This document shows positions 16,752 through 24,189 of a stretch of 48,205 bases of DNA, in pieces; the stretch's first letter is position 1; each line of letters starts with the position of its first letter. Under the pieces are notes generated by a model. It worked only from the letters and a program-made list of their open reading frames with translations, was not told where the DNA came from and ran no database searches. The position numbers and the translations under genes were made by a program. Source of the stretch: an uncultured Anaerosolibacter sp. (GTDB lineage Bacteria; Bacillota_A; Clostridia; Peptostreptococcales; Thermotaleaceae); assembly GCA_937948705.1 (NCBI GenBank), contig CALECF010000102.1:1-48205 (forward strand). Direction: 5' to 3'.

Positions 16752-17588
16752 ATGAGGGAAGAACGTTTTGTAATCATTAAAGGTGCTGGAGATATTGCAT
16801 CAGGCGTTGCCCATAAATTATTCCGTAGTGGATTTTCAGTTGTGATGACCGAGATCGAAAGACCCATGTGTGTGAGAAGAAATGTTTCCTTTGCCAGTTG
16901 CATTTATGAAGGTATGTGGGAAATCGAAGGGATACGGGCGAAAAAAGCTGGTACGAAGGATGAAGTACTGCAGATTGTAAGGAACAATATGATACCTGTT
17001 TTGATAGATCCTTCCTGTGAGATTAAGAATAGTATTTCATGCAATATATTGGTGGATGCTGTATTGGCTAAGAAGAATATTGGAACTACCATAAAGGATG
17101 CGCCACTGGTGATCGGCTTGGGGCCAGGTTTTTATGCAGGGAGAGATGTGGATGTGGTAATCGAAACCAATCGAGGCCATAACCTGGGAAGAATTATTTT
17201 AGAAGGAGAAGCAGAGCCCAATACCAGTGTACCTGGTGATATTGCAGGCTACGGTATTGAGCGGGTGCTGCGAGCGCCTACCGGGGGGATCATCAAAAAC
17301 AATATGAAAATTGGTGATTGGGTGAACAAATCAGATCTGATTGCTTGGATTGGAGATGAGGAGGTAAGAGCCACCCTGAATGGCGTGATTCGTGGACTTA
17401 TTTATGATGGACTAGAGGTATATCAAGATTGGAAAATAGGCGATATCGATCCTAGACCTGAGGCTCTAGGATGGACCGATACCATATCAGACAAGGCCCG
17501 GTGTATTGCTGGGGGAGTCTTGGAAGCCATATTCATGGGGGAAATGGAAGGCCGCGATTGGTCTAAAGAGAAGATCAGAGGAATATAA
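16752..17588 (+). CDS. yqeB: Selenium-dependent molybdenum hydroxylase system protein YqeB
   Basis: This 278-residue protein begins with a Rossmann-like IIKGAGDIASGVAHKLF (residues 8-24) and contains MTEIERPMCVRRNVSF and GLGPGFYAG, the marks of the YqeB (EF2563) family. The family is a signature gene of genomes that carry a labile selenium cofactor in molybdenum hydroxylases, with SelD supplying selenophosphate. It lies 11 nt after the XdhC-like gene and 98 nt before larB. This gene is the strongest evidence that the hydroxylase at the left end is selenium dependent. The chemistry of YqeB itself is not settled. Confidence 0.9.
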   Translation: MREERFVIIKGAGDIASGVAHKLFRSGFSVVMTEIERPMCVRRNVSFASCIYEGMWEIEGIRAKKAGTKDEVLQIVRNNMIPVLIDPSCEIKNSISCNILVDAVLAKKNIGTTIKDAPLVIGLGPGFYAGRDVDVVIETNRGHNLGRIILEGEAEPNTSVPGDIAGYGIERVLRAPTGGIIKNNMKIGDWVNKSDLIAWIGDEEVRATLNGVIRGLIYDGLEVYQDWKIGDIDPRPEALGWTDTISDKARCIAGGVLEAIFMGEMEGRDWSKEKIRGI

Positions 17589-17686
17589 ACATGTGGAAAT
17601 ACATGTGTAAAGGCTTTTCTTGTGGGTATTAGATATGAAATACTATGAAATATAAGGCTTATATCATGACATAGAGGAGTGGAAAA

Positions 17687-18433
17687 ATGAGGACTGCTGA
17701 GTTGAGAAAACTTTTAGAGGGAGTCAAGGACGGACAGGTTGAAATTGAGAAAGCCTTGGATCATCTGAAGGAATTACCATATAAGGATATTGGCATTGCA
17801 AAAATAGATCTTCATCGAGAATTGAGGAATGGCTATCCTGAAGTTATCTATTGTGAAGGAAAAAATATTGGACATATTCAGCAGATTGTACAGGAGATGC
17901 TGAAGGGAGACAATAATATCCTTGCTACCAGGGCAGGAGAAGACGTGTATCAAGCAGTGAAGGAGATCTGCTTAGATGCGGAATATCATCCCTTGGCAAG
18001 AATTATCACAGTAAAAAGAAAAGAAGTGCTTGTTCCGGACTCCTATATAGCTGTCGTTACGGGTGGAACCTCTGATATTGCCGTGGCTGAGGAAGCGGCT
18101 ATTACAGCAGAGATGCTAGGGAATAAGGTAGAGCGAATTTATGATGTAGGTGTGGCAGGACTCCATCGATTGTTAGGAAGTCTCGATAGAATCACCAGCG
18201 CCAAGGTGATTATCGCCGTGGCTGGTATGGAGGGTGCCCTTGCCAGTGTAGTGGGTGGCTTGGTAGATAAGCCTGTTTTGGCCGTGCCTACTAGCATTGG
18301 ATACGGTGCAAATTTCCATGGATTATCAGCCCTGCTATCTATGTTAAACAGTTGTTCCAGCGGTGTAGCAGTGATGAATATTGACAACGGATTTGGTGCT
18401 GGTTATATGGCCAGTATGATTAATAAACTATAA
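17687..18433 (+). CDS. larB: LarB-like nickel pincer cofactor biosynthesis protein
   Basis: This 248-residue protein has the LarB layout: a helical N-terminal region with KLDLHRELR-like LHRELRNGYPEVIYCEGK, then a PurE/AIR carboxylase-like domain with VTGGTSDIAVAEEAA, AGMEGALASVVGGL and PTSIGYGA. LarB carboxylates and hydrolyses nicotinic acid adenine dinucleotide in nickel-pincer nucleotide synthesis. The partners LarE and LarC, and a nickel-dependent racemase, are absent from the window. It follows yqeB by 98 nt with ribosome site AGAGGAG, and a strong bidirectional terminator ends the operon. Confidence 0.87.
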   Translation: MRTAELRKLLEGVKDGQVEIEKALDHLKELPYKDIGIAKIDLHRELRNGYPEVIYCEGKNIGHIQQIVQEMLKGDNNILATRAGEDVYQAVKEICLDAEYHPLARIITVKRKEVLVPDSYIAVVTGGTSDIAVAEEAAITAEMLGNKVERIYDVGVAGLHRLLGSLDRITSAKVIIAVAGMEGALASVVGGLVDKPVLAVPTSIGYGANFHGLSALLSMLNSCSSGVAVMNIDNGFGAGYMASMINKL

Positions 18434-18472
18434 AAGCTATGGCGGGTTAAATGCTCTCGCCATAGCTTTTAT
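18430..18472. terminator. Bidirectional terminator between larB and sspH
   Basis: ATAAAAGCTATGGCG pairs with CGCCATAGCTTTTAT (15 bp) around a 13-nt loop. T-runs are present in both orientations, so it can end the plus-strand larB operon and the minus-strand prxU-sspH unit. Confidence 0.85.
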
Positions 18473-18475
18473 GAT

Positions 18476-18646
18476 TTATTGTTCTATTAATTCTGTTACA
18501 TGTACCGTGTATTGTCCTGTATCGCCAGTCACAAGGGCAGTTTGATCCGCTGGATTTAATTTTTCAATCCATATGGGTGTACCTTTGTGTGAGACACGGA
18601 TTGTTTCCTCAGAGTTTAGAATTTCTTGGGCTCTGTCTACAATCAT
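18476..18646 (-). CDS. sspH: H-type small acid-soluble spore protein
   Basis: This 56-residue protein has the SspH pattern: RAQEILNSEETIRV, then GTPIWIEKLNP, then VHVTELIEQ at the end. These proteins bind or protect DNA in the spore core of Bacilli and Clostridia, so the gene marks the host as a spore former. The start at 18646 is chosen because AAGGAG (18656-18661) is 9 nt upstream; an ATG at 18655 directly abuts the ribosome site. It lies 22 nt after the end of the selenocysteine peroxiredoxin gene on the same strand. Confidence 0.85.
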   Translation of the reverse strand: MIVDRAQEILNSEETIRVSHKGTPIWIEKLNPADQTALVTGDTGQYTVHVTELIEQ

Positions 18647-18668
18647 GGGTATCATCTCCTTATTATAT

Positions 18669-19229
18669 TTATATTTTCCCAGCCATCTGAAAGTCCGCCT
18701 TGATACCTTTGTCACCTGGCTGCCAGTCGACTGGAGTGCCTTCATTCGTTTTTTCAGCATATTGCAATGCTTTTAATGCTCTTAACATTTCTTCCACACT
18801 TCTACCCACCTCAAAGGGGTAGACTTGCCATAATTTAACCTTGCCAGTGGGGTCAATCACAAAGGTAGCCCTATAGGAAGCTGCACTTTGTTCATCTAAA
18901 ACACCGTAGGATCGAGAAATGGTCAAGGTCCTGTCCGACACAAGGGGAAACTGAACTTTGGAAGCATGGGGAGAAGTTTCAAGGAAAACCTTATGGGCAT
19001 AGATACTATCCGTACTAATACCTAGCACTTCTGCGTTAAGACTCATAATTTCTTGATATTGATCAGCAACTGCTGCCAATTCTGTAGGTCATACGAATGT
19101 GAAATCACTTCCGTAAAAGAATAAAATAAGCCATTTCCCTTGATAGGTTTGAAGGGTGATTTGTTGATCAGTCTGATTGATGAGGGCATTGGCTTGGAAA
19201 GAAGGGGCGGCCATATCTAAAGTTATCAT
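18669..19229 (-). CDS. prxU: Selenocysteine-containing peroxiredoxin (PrxU-type)
   Basis: This AhpC/TSA-family peroxidase reads as 186 residues if the in-frame TGA at 19089-19091 is decoded as selenocysteine (residue 47). The surrounding motif is YGSDFTFV-U-PTEL, where peroxiredoxins have the peroxidatic Cys of DFTFVCPTE. Upstream (MITLDMAAPSFQANALI) and downstream (ATFVIDPTGKVKLWQVYPF) parts of the fold are in one frame with no other defect. The whole chain contains no cysteine, so Sec47 would be the only redox residue and reduction needs an external thiol system. A small hairpin follows the UGA at the right distance for a bacterial SECIS. The start ATG (19229) is 13 nt after AAAGGAG, a longish spacing. 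Without UGA decoding this would look like a truncated gene. Confidence 0.9.
19059..19079 (-). promoter_or_regulatory. Candidate bacterial SECIS element in prxU
   Basis: Nine nt after the UGA, UUGG and UCAA plus CAGC and GCUG form a stem with one bulged A and the apical loop AGUU. The loop lies about 18-21 nt beyond the UGA and has G in its second position, as in known bacterial SECIS hairpins. Only the fold visible by eye supports it. Confidence 0.55.
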
Positions 19230-19320
19230 ATGCGTGGGTTCTCTCCTTTATATCGAGATACATTTATTGTGTCAACAGCCCTTTGATAATATGCACAAAG
19301 AGAGAATATAGGTGAAAATC

Positions 19321-19440
19321 ATGAGCATGGAGGATAGAAAGAAAAGAATGGGAAATAGAAGGGAAATGCTCGACGTATCAATCAATTACTTCATTAAGGT
19401 CAGCAAAAGGCTAGTTGAAGAAAAAGGAAATTTCTTGTAG
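19321..19440 (+). CDS. Possible small protein of 39 residues
   Basis: An ATG with GGTGA 6 nt upstream opens a 39-codon frame that ends in TAG. The product is highly charged (RKKRMGNRREMLD, then KVSKRLVEEKG). It resembles no family I know. A pattern like the first helix of TetR regulators (RREMLD...F) is visible, so it could be a relic. It lies between divergent prxU and lemA and may be spurious. Confidence 0.22.
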   Translation: MSMEDRKKRMGNRREMLDVSINYFIKVSKRLVEEKGNFL

Positions 19441-19505
19441 AATAGAAATATGTCATTTGGCATAAATTGAAAATGTAAAGTGGTTTGAATATTGGAGGGA
19501 TAAGA

Positions 19506-20069
19506 TTGAAAAGTTCATTAAAAATTCTTATTGGTATTGTCATTGTGATTGCCTTGATTGGGATATCCTTATCAGGTACTTACAATAGTCTGGTGACAAA
19601 AAGTGAAGAAGTAAATTCTCAGTGGGCAATGGTGGAGAGTAAGCTTCAACGACGATTTGACCTAATTCCCAATCTGGTAGAGTCAGTAAAGGGTATTATG
19701 ACCCAGGAACAGGAGGTTTTTGGGAGAATCGCTGATGCAAGGGCAAGGATGGCAGGAGCTCAAACAACGGATGAAAGGGTGGAAGCATCCAATCAGTTGG
19801 AGGGTGCTTTGGGACGATTGCTTGTGGTAATGGAGAATTACCCTCAGTTAAGATCAGCCGAGAATGTCACGAGATTGATGGATGAGTTGGCAGGAACTGA
19901 GAATCGCATCTCAACGGAGCGAGATCGATACAATACTGTGGTAAAGGAGTATAATCAATCCATAAGAACGTTCCCTAGGAATCTGATGGCAGGTATCCTG
20001 GGATTTGATGCGAAGCCATACTTTGAAGCCACAGCAGGTGCTGAAAATGCGCCGAAGGTACAATTCTAA
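19506..20069 (+). CDS. lemA: LemA family membrane protein
   Basis: This 187-residue protein has an N-terminal membrane anchor (about residues 5-24) and a periplasmic-type helical domain with the LemA motif YNSLVTKSEEVNSQW, then LQRRFDLIPNLVESVKG, ENYPQLRS and FPRNLMAGILGF. Its function is unknown; LemA proteins are often paired with TPM-domain proteins, as here. The TTG at 19506 is preferred, with GGAGGG 6 nt upstream; a TTG at 19485 would add seven residues upstream of the ribosome site. The pair is separated by 85 nt and ends in an intrinsic terminator. Confidence 0.9.
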   Translation: MKSSLKILIGIVIVIALIGISLSGTYNSLVTKSEEVNSQWAMVESKLQRRFDLIPNLVESVKGIMTQEQEVFGRIADARARMAGAQTTDERVEASNQLEGALGRLLVVMENYPQLRSAENVTRLMDELAGTENRISTERDRYNTVVKEYNQSIRTFPRNLMAGILGFDAKPYFEATAGAENAPKVQF

Positions 20070-20154
20070 CATAGTTGATCTATCCTAGGGGGGACGTGAG
20101 TCCTCCCTATATGCTATTTTGAAATGAAAAAAATGAACAGGGAGGGGGAACATC

Positions 20155-20970
20155 TTGAAAAATAATAAACTAATTTTATGGAGCATGATCTTATTATTTG
20201 TCATTGGGAGTATTTCCATAGGTTTTGCCGATATGCAAATGCCAGTGCCTACCAATACGTTTTATGTAGGTGACTTTGCGGGATTGTTATCTAACGAAGC
20301 GAAAAGCTTTATCACCAGTACAAACCTAAACTATGAAAAGACTGAAGAAAAGCCTCAAGTGGTGGTGGTAACGGTTCAAAATCTCGGAGGTCTCGATGTA
20401 GAATCCTATGCAGTGAGACTTTTTGAGGAGTGGAAAATTGGCAATCGTAAATATGACAATGGTGTACTTCTTCTCTTGGGACTTGAAGATCGAAAGGTAA
20501 GAATCGAAGTGGGCTATGGATTAGAAGGTGCCATTCCCGATGGAACCGTGGGAGCAATCCTAGATACGGTGACTGGAGACTTGTCTGCCGGAAACTATTC
20601 TGAAGGATTGACAAAGGCTTTTTATTTGATCGGACAAGAGGTAAACAGGGAATACAATTATGACGACAATAGTATTTTTGGCGAACAAGCCAATATGAAT
20701 ATTCCAAGACCCACAAAGGGAACAGGTCAAAGCAATGTGGTAACAGTTCCACCTATATTCAAGATTTTGGGCATTGCCTTTATTCTCCTATTGATATGGT
20801 TGGATTACCGGTTCCTAGGAGGCCTAATTTTAGGATTGCTTTTAAGAAGCTTCTTGTACGGAGGCCGTGGTGGCCGTGGCGGTGGCGGCTTTGGTGGCGG
20901 TGGATTTGGTGGTGGTAGCTCCGGCGGTGGCGGAAGATCTGGCGGCGGTGGCGGCAGTAGAGGATTCTAG
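20155..20970 (+). CDS. TPM domain-containing membrane protein (YgcG-like)
   Basis: This 271-residue exported protein has a signal peptide (about residues 1-25), a TPM_phosphatase/YgcG domain (about 30-150, with FYVGDFAGLLSNEAK, KYDNGVLLLLG and VGYGLEGAIPDG), a transmembrane segment near residues 195-235, and a Gly/Ser-rich tail of about 40 residues made of GGGGFGG-type repeats. Such tails are typical of the family. The TTG start follows GGGAGGGGG. It is downstream of lemA in one unit. The usual proposal is a membrane-quality or envelope role; no defined reaction can be stated. Confidence 0.88.
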   Translation: MKNNKLILWSMILLFVIGSISIGFADMQMPVPTNTFYVGDFAGLLSNEAKSFITSTNLNYEKTEEKPQVVVVTVQNLGGLDVESYAVRLFEEWKIGNRKYDNGVLLLLGLEDRKVRIEVGYGLEGAIPDGTVGAILDTVTGDLSAGNYSEGLTKAFYLIGQEVNREYNYDDNSIFGEQANMNIPRPTKGTGQSNVVTVPPIFKILGIAFILLLIWLDYRFLGGLILGLLLRSFLYGGRGGRGGGGFGGGGFGGGSSGGGGRSGGGGGSRGF

Positions 20971-20980
20971 TGGGAAGATT

Positions 20981-21008
20981 AAAACTCGAGTGATATGCTC
21001 GAGTTTTT
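20981..21008 (+). terminator. Terminator after the TPM gene
   Basis: AAAACTCGAG and CTCGAGTTTT form a 10-bp stem with a 7-nt loop, with TTTTTG at the end. Confidence 0.9.
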
Positions 21009-21071
21009 GTTATTATAGTACAATACTGTTTTTACGTATTAAATAAAAGATGCGTCGTAATTGGGGTAATC

Positions 21072-21361
21072 GTAGGGAACGTGCCCCTGTGCCGTTCCGC
21101 CATATTGCACCGTTATATTTCCCGCCTACAAACGGAAGGCCACAGGGGGCCTTCCCTACATAATGATAGATGGGTTGGGCCCTGTGGTCTGCGGGCAAAC
21201 ACTGTTTGCCCCTACTGATCAAAACGGTATTATGTAGGGATCGACGCCCCCGTCGATCCGTGATTTTAAATACATATCTTTCGGAACGTTGAGGACATCG
21301 TTCCCTACCCTAAAAGATAATATTATTATCTTTTGTAGGGTCGGACGACCCTGTCCGACCG
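21072..21361. repeat. Cluster of six GTAGGG hairpin repeats
   Basis: Six units of about 24-28 nt each carry GTAGGG (or its complement CCCTAC) at one edge and an inverted repeat around a short centre. They are at 21072-21099 (plus), 21133-21159 (minus), 21192-21215 (minus), 21234-21260 (plus), 21282-21308 (minus) and 21335-21361 (plus). Stem sequences differ between units (GGAACG, GGAAGGCC, GGGCAAAC, GGATCGACG, GGAACG, GGTCGGAC), but each is self-complementary. A separate AT hairpin, AAAAGATAA with TTATCTTTT, fills 21312-21334. The stretch from the TPM terminator to the promoter at 21448 holds no gene. Confidence 0.8.
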
Positions 21362-21444
21362 AAGGTGCTGCGTCGCACTATTCTACAACTTTGAGGCGGA
21401 TGCAAATCTTCCAAGGTGACTTTTCTATATTTAACCTATGAGTG

Positions 21445-21453
21445 TGGTATAAT
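21445..21453 (+). promoter_or_regulatory. Extended -10 promoter of the FAD protein gene
   Basis: TGGTATAAT gives an extended -10 (TATAAT at 21448-21453), 33 nt before the ATG. No good -35 is seen at 17 nt, which is usual for extended -10 promoters. Confidence 0.6.
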
Positions 21454-21485
21454 ATCTTGGAGATGGCTGGAAAGGATGAGTGTAG

Positions 21486-23081
21486 ATGATACGCATAAAC
21501 GAAATTAAACTGTCCTTAGAGGAAGATATAGATAGGATTCCTGGTAAGATTGCTAAGAAGCTGAGGTTAAAGCCGGAAGAGATTTTGGAATATCAGATTT
21601 TCCGTGAATCCATTGATGCCAGAAAAAGGGATCAAATCAATCTGGTATATACAGTAGATGTAAAGGTGAAAAATGAAGAGAAGGTATTGGAAAAACATCG
21701 AGATATCAGCAATAGTCCGGATTTTCGATACAATGATGTTACCCATGGAACCAAGGTATTAGGTAATAGACCCGTGGTAATAGGCACAGGCCCCGCAGGC
21801 TTATTTGCAGGGTTGATATTGGCACAGAGAGGATATAAACCCGTTTTATTAGAGCGGGGCCAGGATGTGGATACCCGAACAGAGGATGTGAAGGGCTTTT
21901 GGCAGGGAAAAGAAATTAATCCTGAATCTAATGTTCAATTTGGGGAAGGGGGAGCGGGAACCTTCTCTGATGGAAAGCTGACGACTCGGATCAAAGACAT
22001 TCGCGTACGAAAGATTCTAGAAGAGCTTGTGGAGGCTGGTGCACCGGAGGAAATTCTATATTCCTATAAGCCCCATATCGGTACGGATATCCTAAAGATA
22101 GTGGTTCGAAAGATAAGAAATGCTATCATTGCCCTAGGTGGAGATGTGCGATTCGGGAGCAAGGTCACGGATCTGTACATAGAGAATGATGGGATTGTAG
22201 GTGTTAAAGTCAATGAATCGGAAAAGATAGAAACCAATGAAGTCATCCTTGCCATAGGTCACAGTGCCAGGGATACCTATGAAATGCTTTATGAATGTGG
22301 CGTCAAAATCAGGCAGAAGCCATTTTCTATAGGTGTTAGAATTGAGCATCCCCAACAAATCATTAATCAATCTCAGTACAAGGCATTTGCAGAGCACCCT
22401 CGATTGGGGGCTGCCGATTATCGACTGACCTATCAGGCGAAGAATGGAAGGGCAGTGTATACTTTTTGCATGTGTCCAGGTGGTATGGTGGTGGCGGCGG
22501 CATCGGAGAAAAATACGGTGGTCACCAATGGTATGAGTGAATATGCCAGAGACCAGGAAAATGCCAATAGTGCCCTTTTGGTACAGGTAAATACTGAGGA
22601 TTTTGGTGGGGACCACCCTTTGGCAGGTGTAGCTTTCCAAAGAAAGTGGGAAGAAGCTGCCTTTGTGCTGGGTGGAAAGGATTATCACGCCCCATGTCAG
22701 TTGGTGGGAGACTTCTTGAATGGCAGACCATCTACTGAGATTGGTAAGATAAAGCCATCCTATGTACCAGGCGTAGTTCCCACAGATCTTAGGGAATGTC
22801 TCCCTGATTTTGTGATTGAGTCTATGAAGGAAGCTCTGCCGGAGTTTGATAAAAAACTAAAAGGCTTTGCCATGGCCGATGCCCTTATGACCGGAGTAGA
22901 AACAAGGAGTTCCGCCCCTATACGTATCGAAAGACATGAAGAAACCATGGAAAGTCTAACAGTACAGGGGCTTTATCCCATCGGAGAAGGTGGAGGTTAT
23001 GCCGGGGGCATTGTTTCTGCGGCGGTGGATGGTATAAAAGCAGCGGAGAAGATTATTGGAAAATATAGACCTATGGTGTAG
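21486..23081 (+). CDS. COG2509-type FAD-dependent protein
   Basis: This 531-residue flavoprotein has an N-terminal domain of about 90 residues (INEIKLSLEEDIDRIP), then the dinucleotide fold VIGTGPAGLFAGLILAQRG (about 98-116), with ERGQDV following. Further family blocks are FGEGGAGTFSDGKL, AIGHSARDTYEML and the C-terminal YPIGEGGGYAGGIVSAAVDG. It belongs to the uncharacterised FAD-dependent dehydrogenase group found in many Firmicutes. Substrate and partner are unknown. It is monocistronic, with its own extended -10 promoter upstream and a convergent gene downstream. Confidence 0.88.
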   Translation: MIRINEIKLSLEEDIDRIPGKIAKKLRLKPEEILEYQIFRESIDARKRDQINLVYTVDVKVKNEEKVLEKHRDISNSPDFRYNDVTHGTKVLGNRPVVIGTGPAGLFAGLILAQRGYKPVLLERGQDVDTRTEDVKGFWQGKEINPESNVQFGEGGAGTFSDGKLTTRIKDIRVRKILEELVEAGAPEEILYSYKPHIGTDILKIVVRKIRNAIIALGGDVRFGSKVTDLYIENDGIVGVKVNESEKIETNEVILAIGHSARDTYEMLYECGVKIRQKPFSIGVRIEHPQQIINQSQYKAFAEHPRLGAADYRLTYQAKNGRAVYTFCMCPGGMVVAAASEKNTVVTNGMSEYARDQENANSALLVQVNTEDFGGDHPLAGVAFQRKWEEAAFVLGGKDYHAPCQLVGDFLNGRPSTEIGKIKPSYVPGVVPTDLRECLPDFVIESMKEALPEFDKKLKGFAMADALMTGVETRSSAPIRIERHEETMESLTVQGLYPIGEGGGYAGGIVSAAVDGIKAAEKIIGKYRPMV

Positions 23082-23138
23082 CAAGGGGAGCACACCATAC
23101 AACCACTACGAGATAATAAATAAAAATTGTATCAGAAG

Positions 23139-23159
23139 CGGGCAGGGTTATCCTGCCCG
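23139..23159. terminator. Hairpin between convergent genes
   Basis: CGGGCAGG and CCTGCCCG form an 8-bp GC-rich stem with a 5-nt loop in the 86-nt gap between the FAD protein and the patatin-like gene. T-runs are poor on both sides, so it may terminate only weakly. Confidence 0.55.
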
Positions 23160-23167
23160 TCGGTTGT

Positions 23168-24028
23168 TTATCTTCCTTGTTTTTTCTTTTCAATGATTTC
23201 CTGTATTTCAGCTACATAGGAAAGCCCGTCCCAAACTCCTTTTTGATATAGTTCCCTGGACCTTGAAAAGTCTATGGGACTGAAGCCTTTCATGGAAAGG
23301 TTGATGACGATATCGGCCTGGGAGGTTTCCTTGGCTACAACTCTTTGCTGCATGATGAACAATGACTTCAATATCACTTCTAATCCTGTGGTAGGCAGCC
23401 AATCATCCAACGCTGGAACCAAGTTGACTGCAATCACAATATCTGGGTCAAAAGATTTTACCGCTTGAACAGGTACATTACTAACAACACCCCCATCTAC
23501 CAGGGTGTGATTTGCAATAACCATTGGATGGAAGATACCTGGTATGGCAGTAGAAGCACGGATGGCACTAGAAAGCTTACCTGAACGTAGAATGATATCT
23601 CCCCCTGTTAACAAATCAGTGGTGACAGCTAGAAAAGGAATTTTCAAATCTGAAAATGCTTTGTTCCCAATTGCATGATGGATAAAATCTTCCATGGGTT
23701 CGTTGGACAATATGCCACCCATAGGGAGTGTTAGCTTGGATAGATTTTTCCATTGGGCAGACAGGGCCAGGGCATAGAGTCTTTCCGTTGATACTCCAGC
23801 CGCATAAAGCCCCCCAACCAGCGCACCAATGCTCGTGCCGCTGATATAATGGATGGGAATTTGATGATCTTCGAAAACTTTTAGAACGCCTATATGAGAA
23901 ATGCCCCATACGGCACCACCACCTAAAGCTAACCCGATGGTAGGATCATTTTTGTAGGAAAAATCTAGTTTTTTCTTTAGCAGCGATAAAGGATTGAAAG
24001 AATTGATAAAGCTTGGTATTGGCATCAT
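23168..24028 (-). CDS. Patatin-like phospholipase family protein
   Basis: This 286-residue protein of the RssA/patatin family probably hydrolyses acyl esters of lipids at the membrane. The nucleophile is Ser66 in GTSIG, and the dyad aspartate is Asp178 in VDGG. The oxyanion loop reads LGGGAVWGISHIG, where most bacterial members have GGGxRG, so the usual Arg is replaced. FLAVTTDLLTG and SSAIRASTAIPGIF are further family blocks. The ATG at 24028 follows GGGAG at 7 nt. It is a single-gene unit on the minus strand. Confidence 0.87.
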   Translation of the reverse strand: MMPIPSFINSFNPLSLLKKKLDFSYKNDPTIGLALGGGAVWGISHIGVLKVFEDHQIPIHYISGTSIGALVGGLYAAGVSTERLYALALSAQWKNLSKLTLPMGGILSNEPMEDFIHHAIGNKAFSDLKIPFLAVTTDLLTGGDIILRSGKLSSAIRASTAIPGIFHPMVIANHTLVDGGVVSNVPVQAVKSFDPDIVIAVNLVPALDDWLPTTGLEVILKSLFIMQQRVVAKETSQADIVINLSMKGFSPIDFSRSRELYQKGVWDGLSYVAEIQEIIEKKKQGR

Positions 24029-24189
24029 TATGTCACTCCCTTCATTGTAGAGATATATATGATGTAAATATTCGCTAAAAAAAAGGGATTACCTTTCTTG
24101 GAAAATACCTCTATGTCATCACCCTAGAGCGACAAAGCGCATAATATATAGTGAAATTATGAAGTATGTCGCTATATTGGAGGGATTCC

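Noticed and set aside
18669..19079. Truncated or pseudogenised peroxiredoxin starting at TTG 19079
   Set aside because: The upstream 50 codons are in frame and well conserved, the only interruption is a TGA at the catalytic Cys position, and the rest is intact. Selenocysteine decoding explains this better than a nonsense mutation.
21072..21361. CRISPR array
   Set aside because: Units differ in sequence, alternate in orientation, have irregular spacing and no cas genes are near; they are hairpin repeats.
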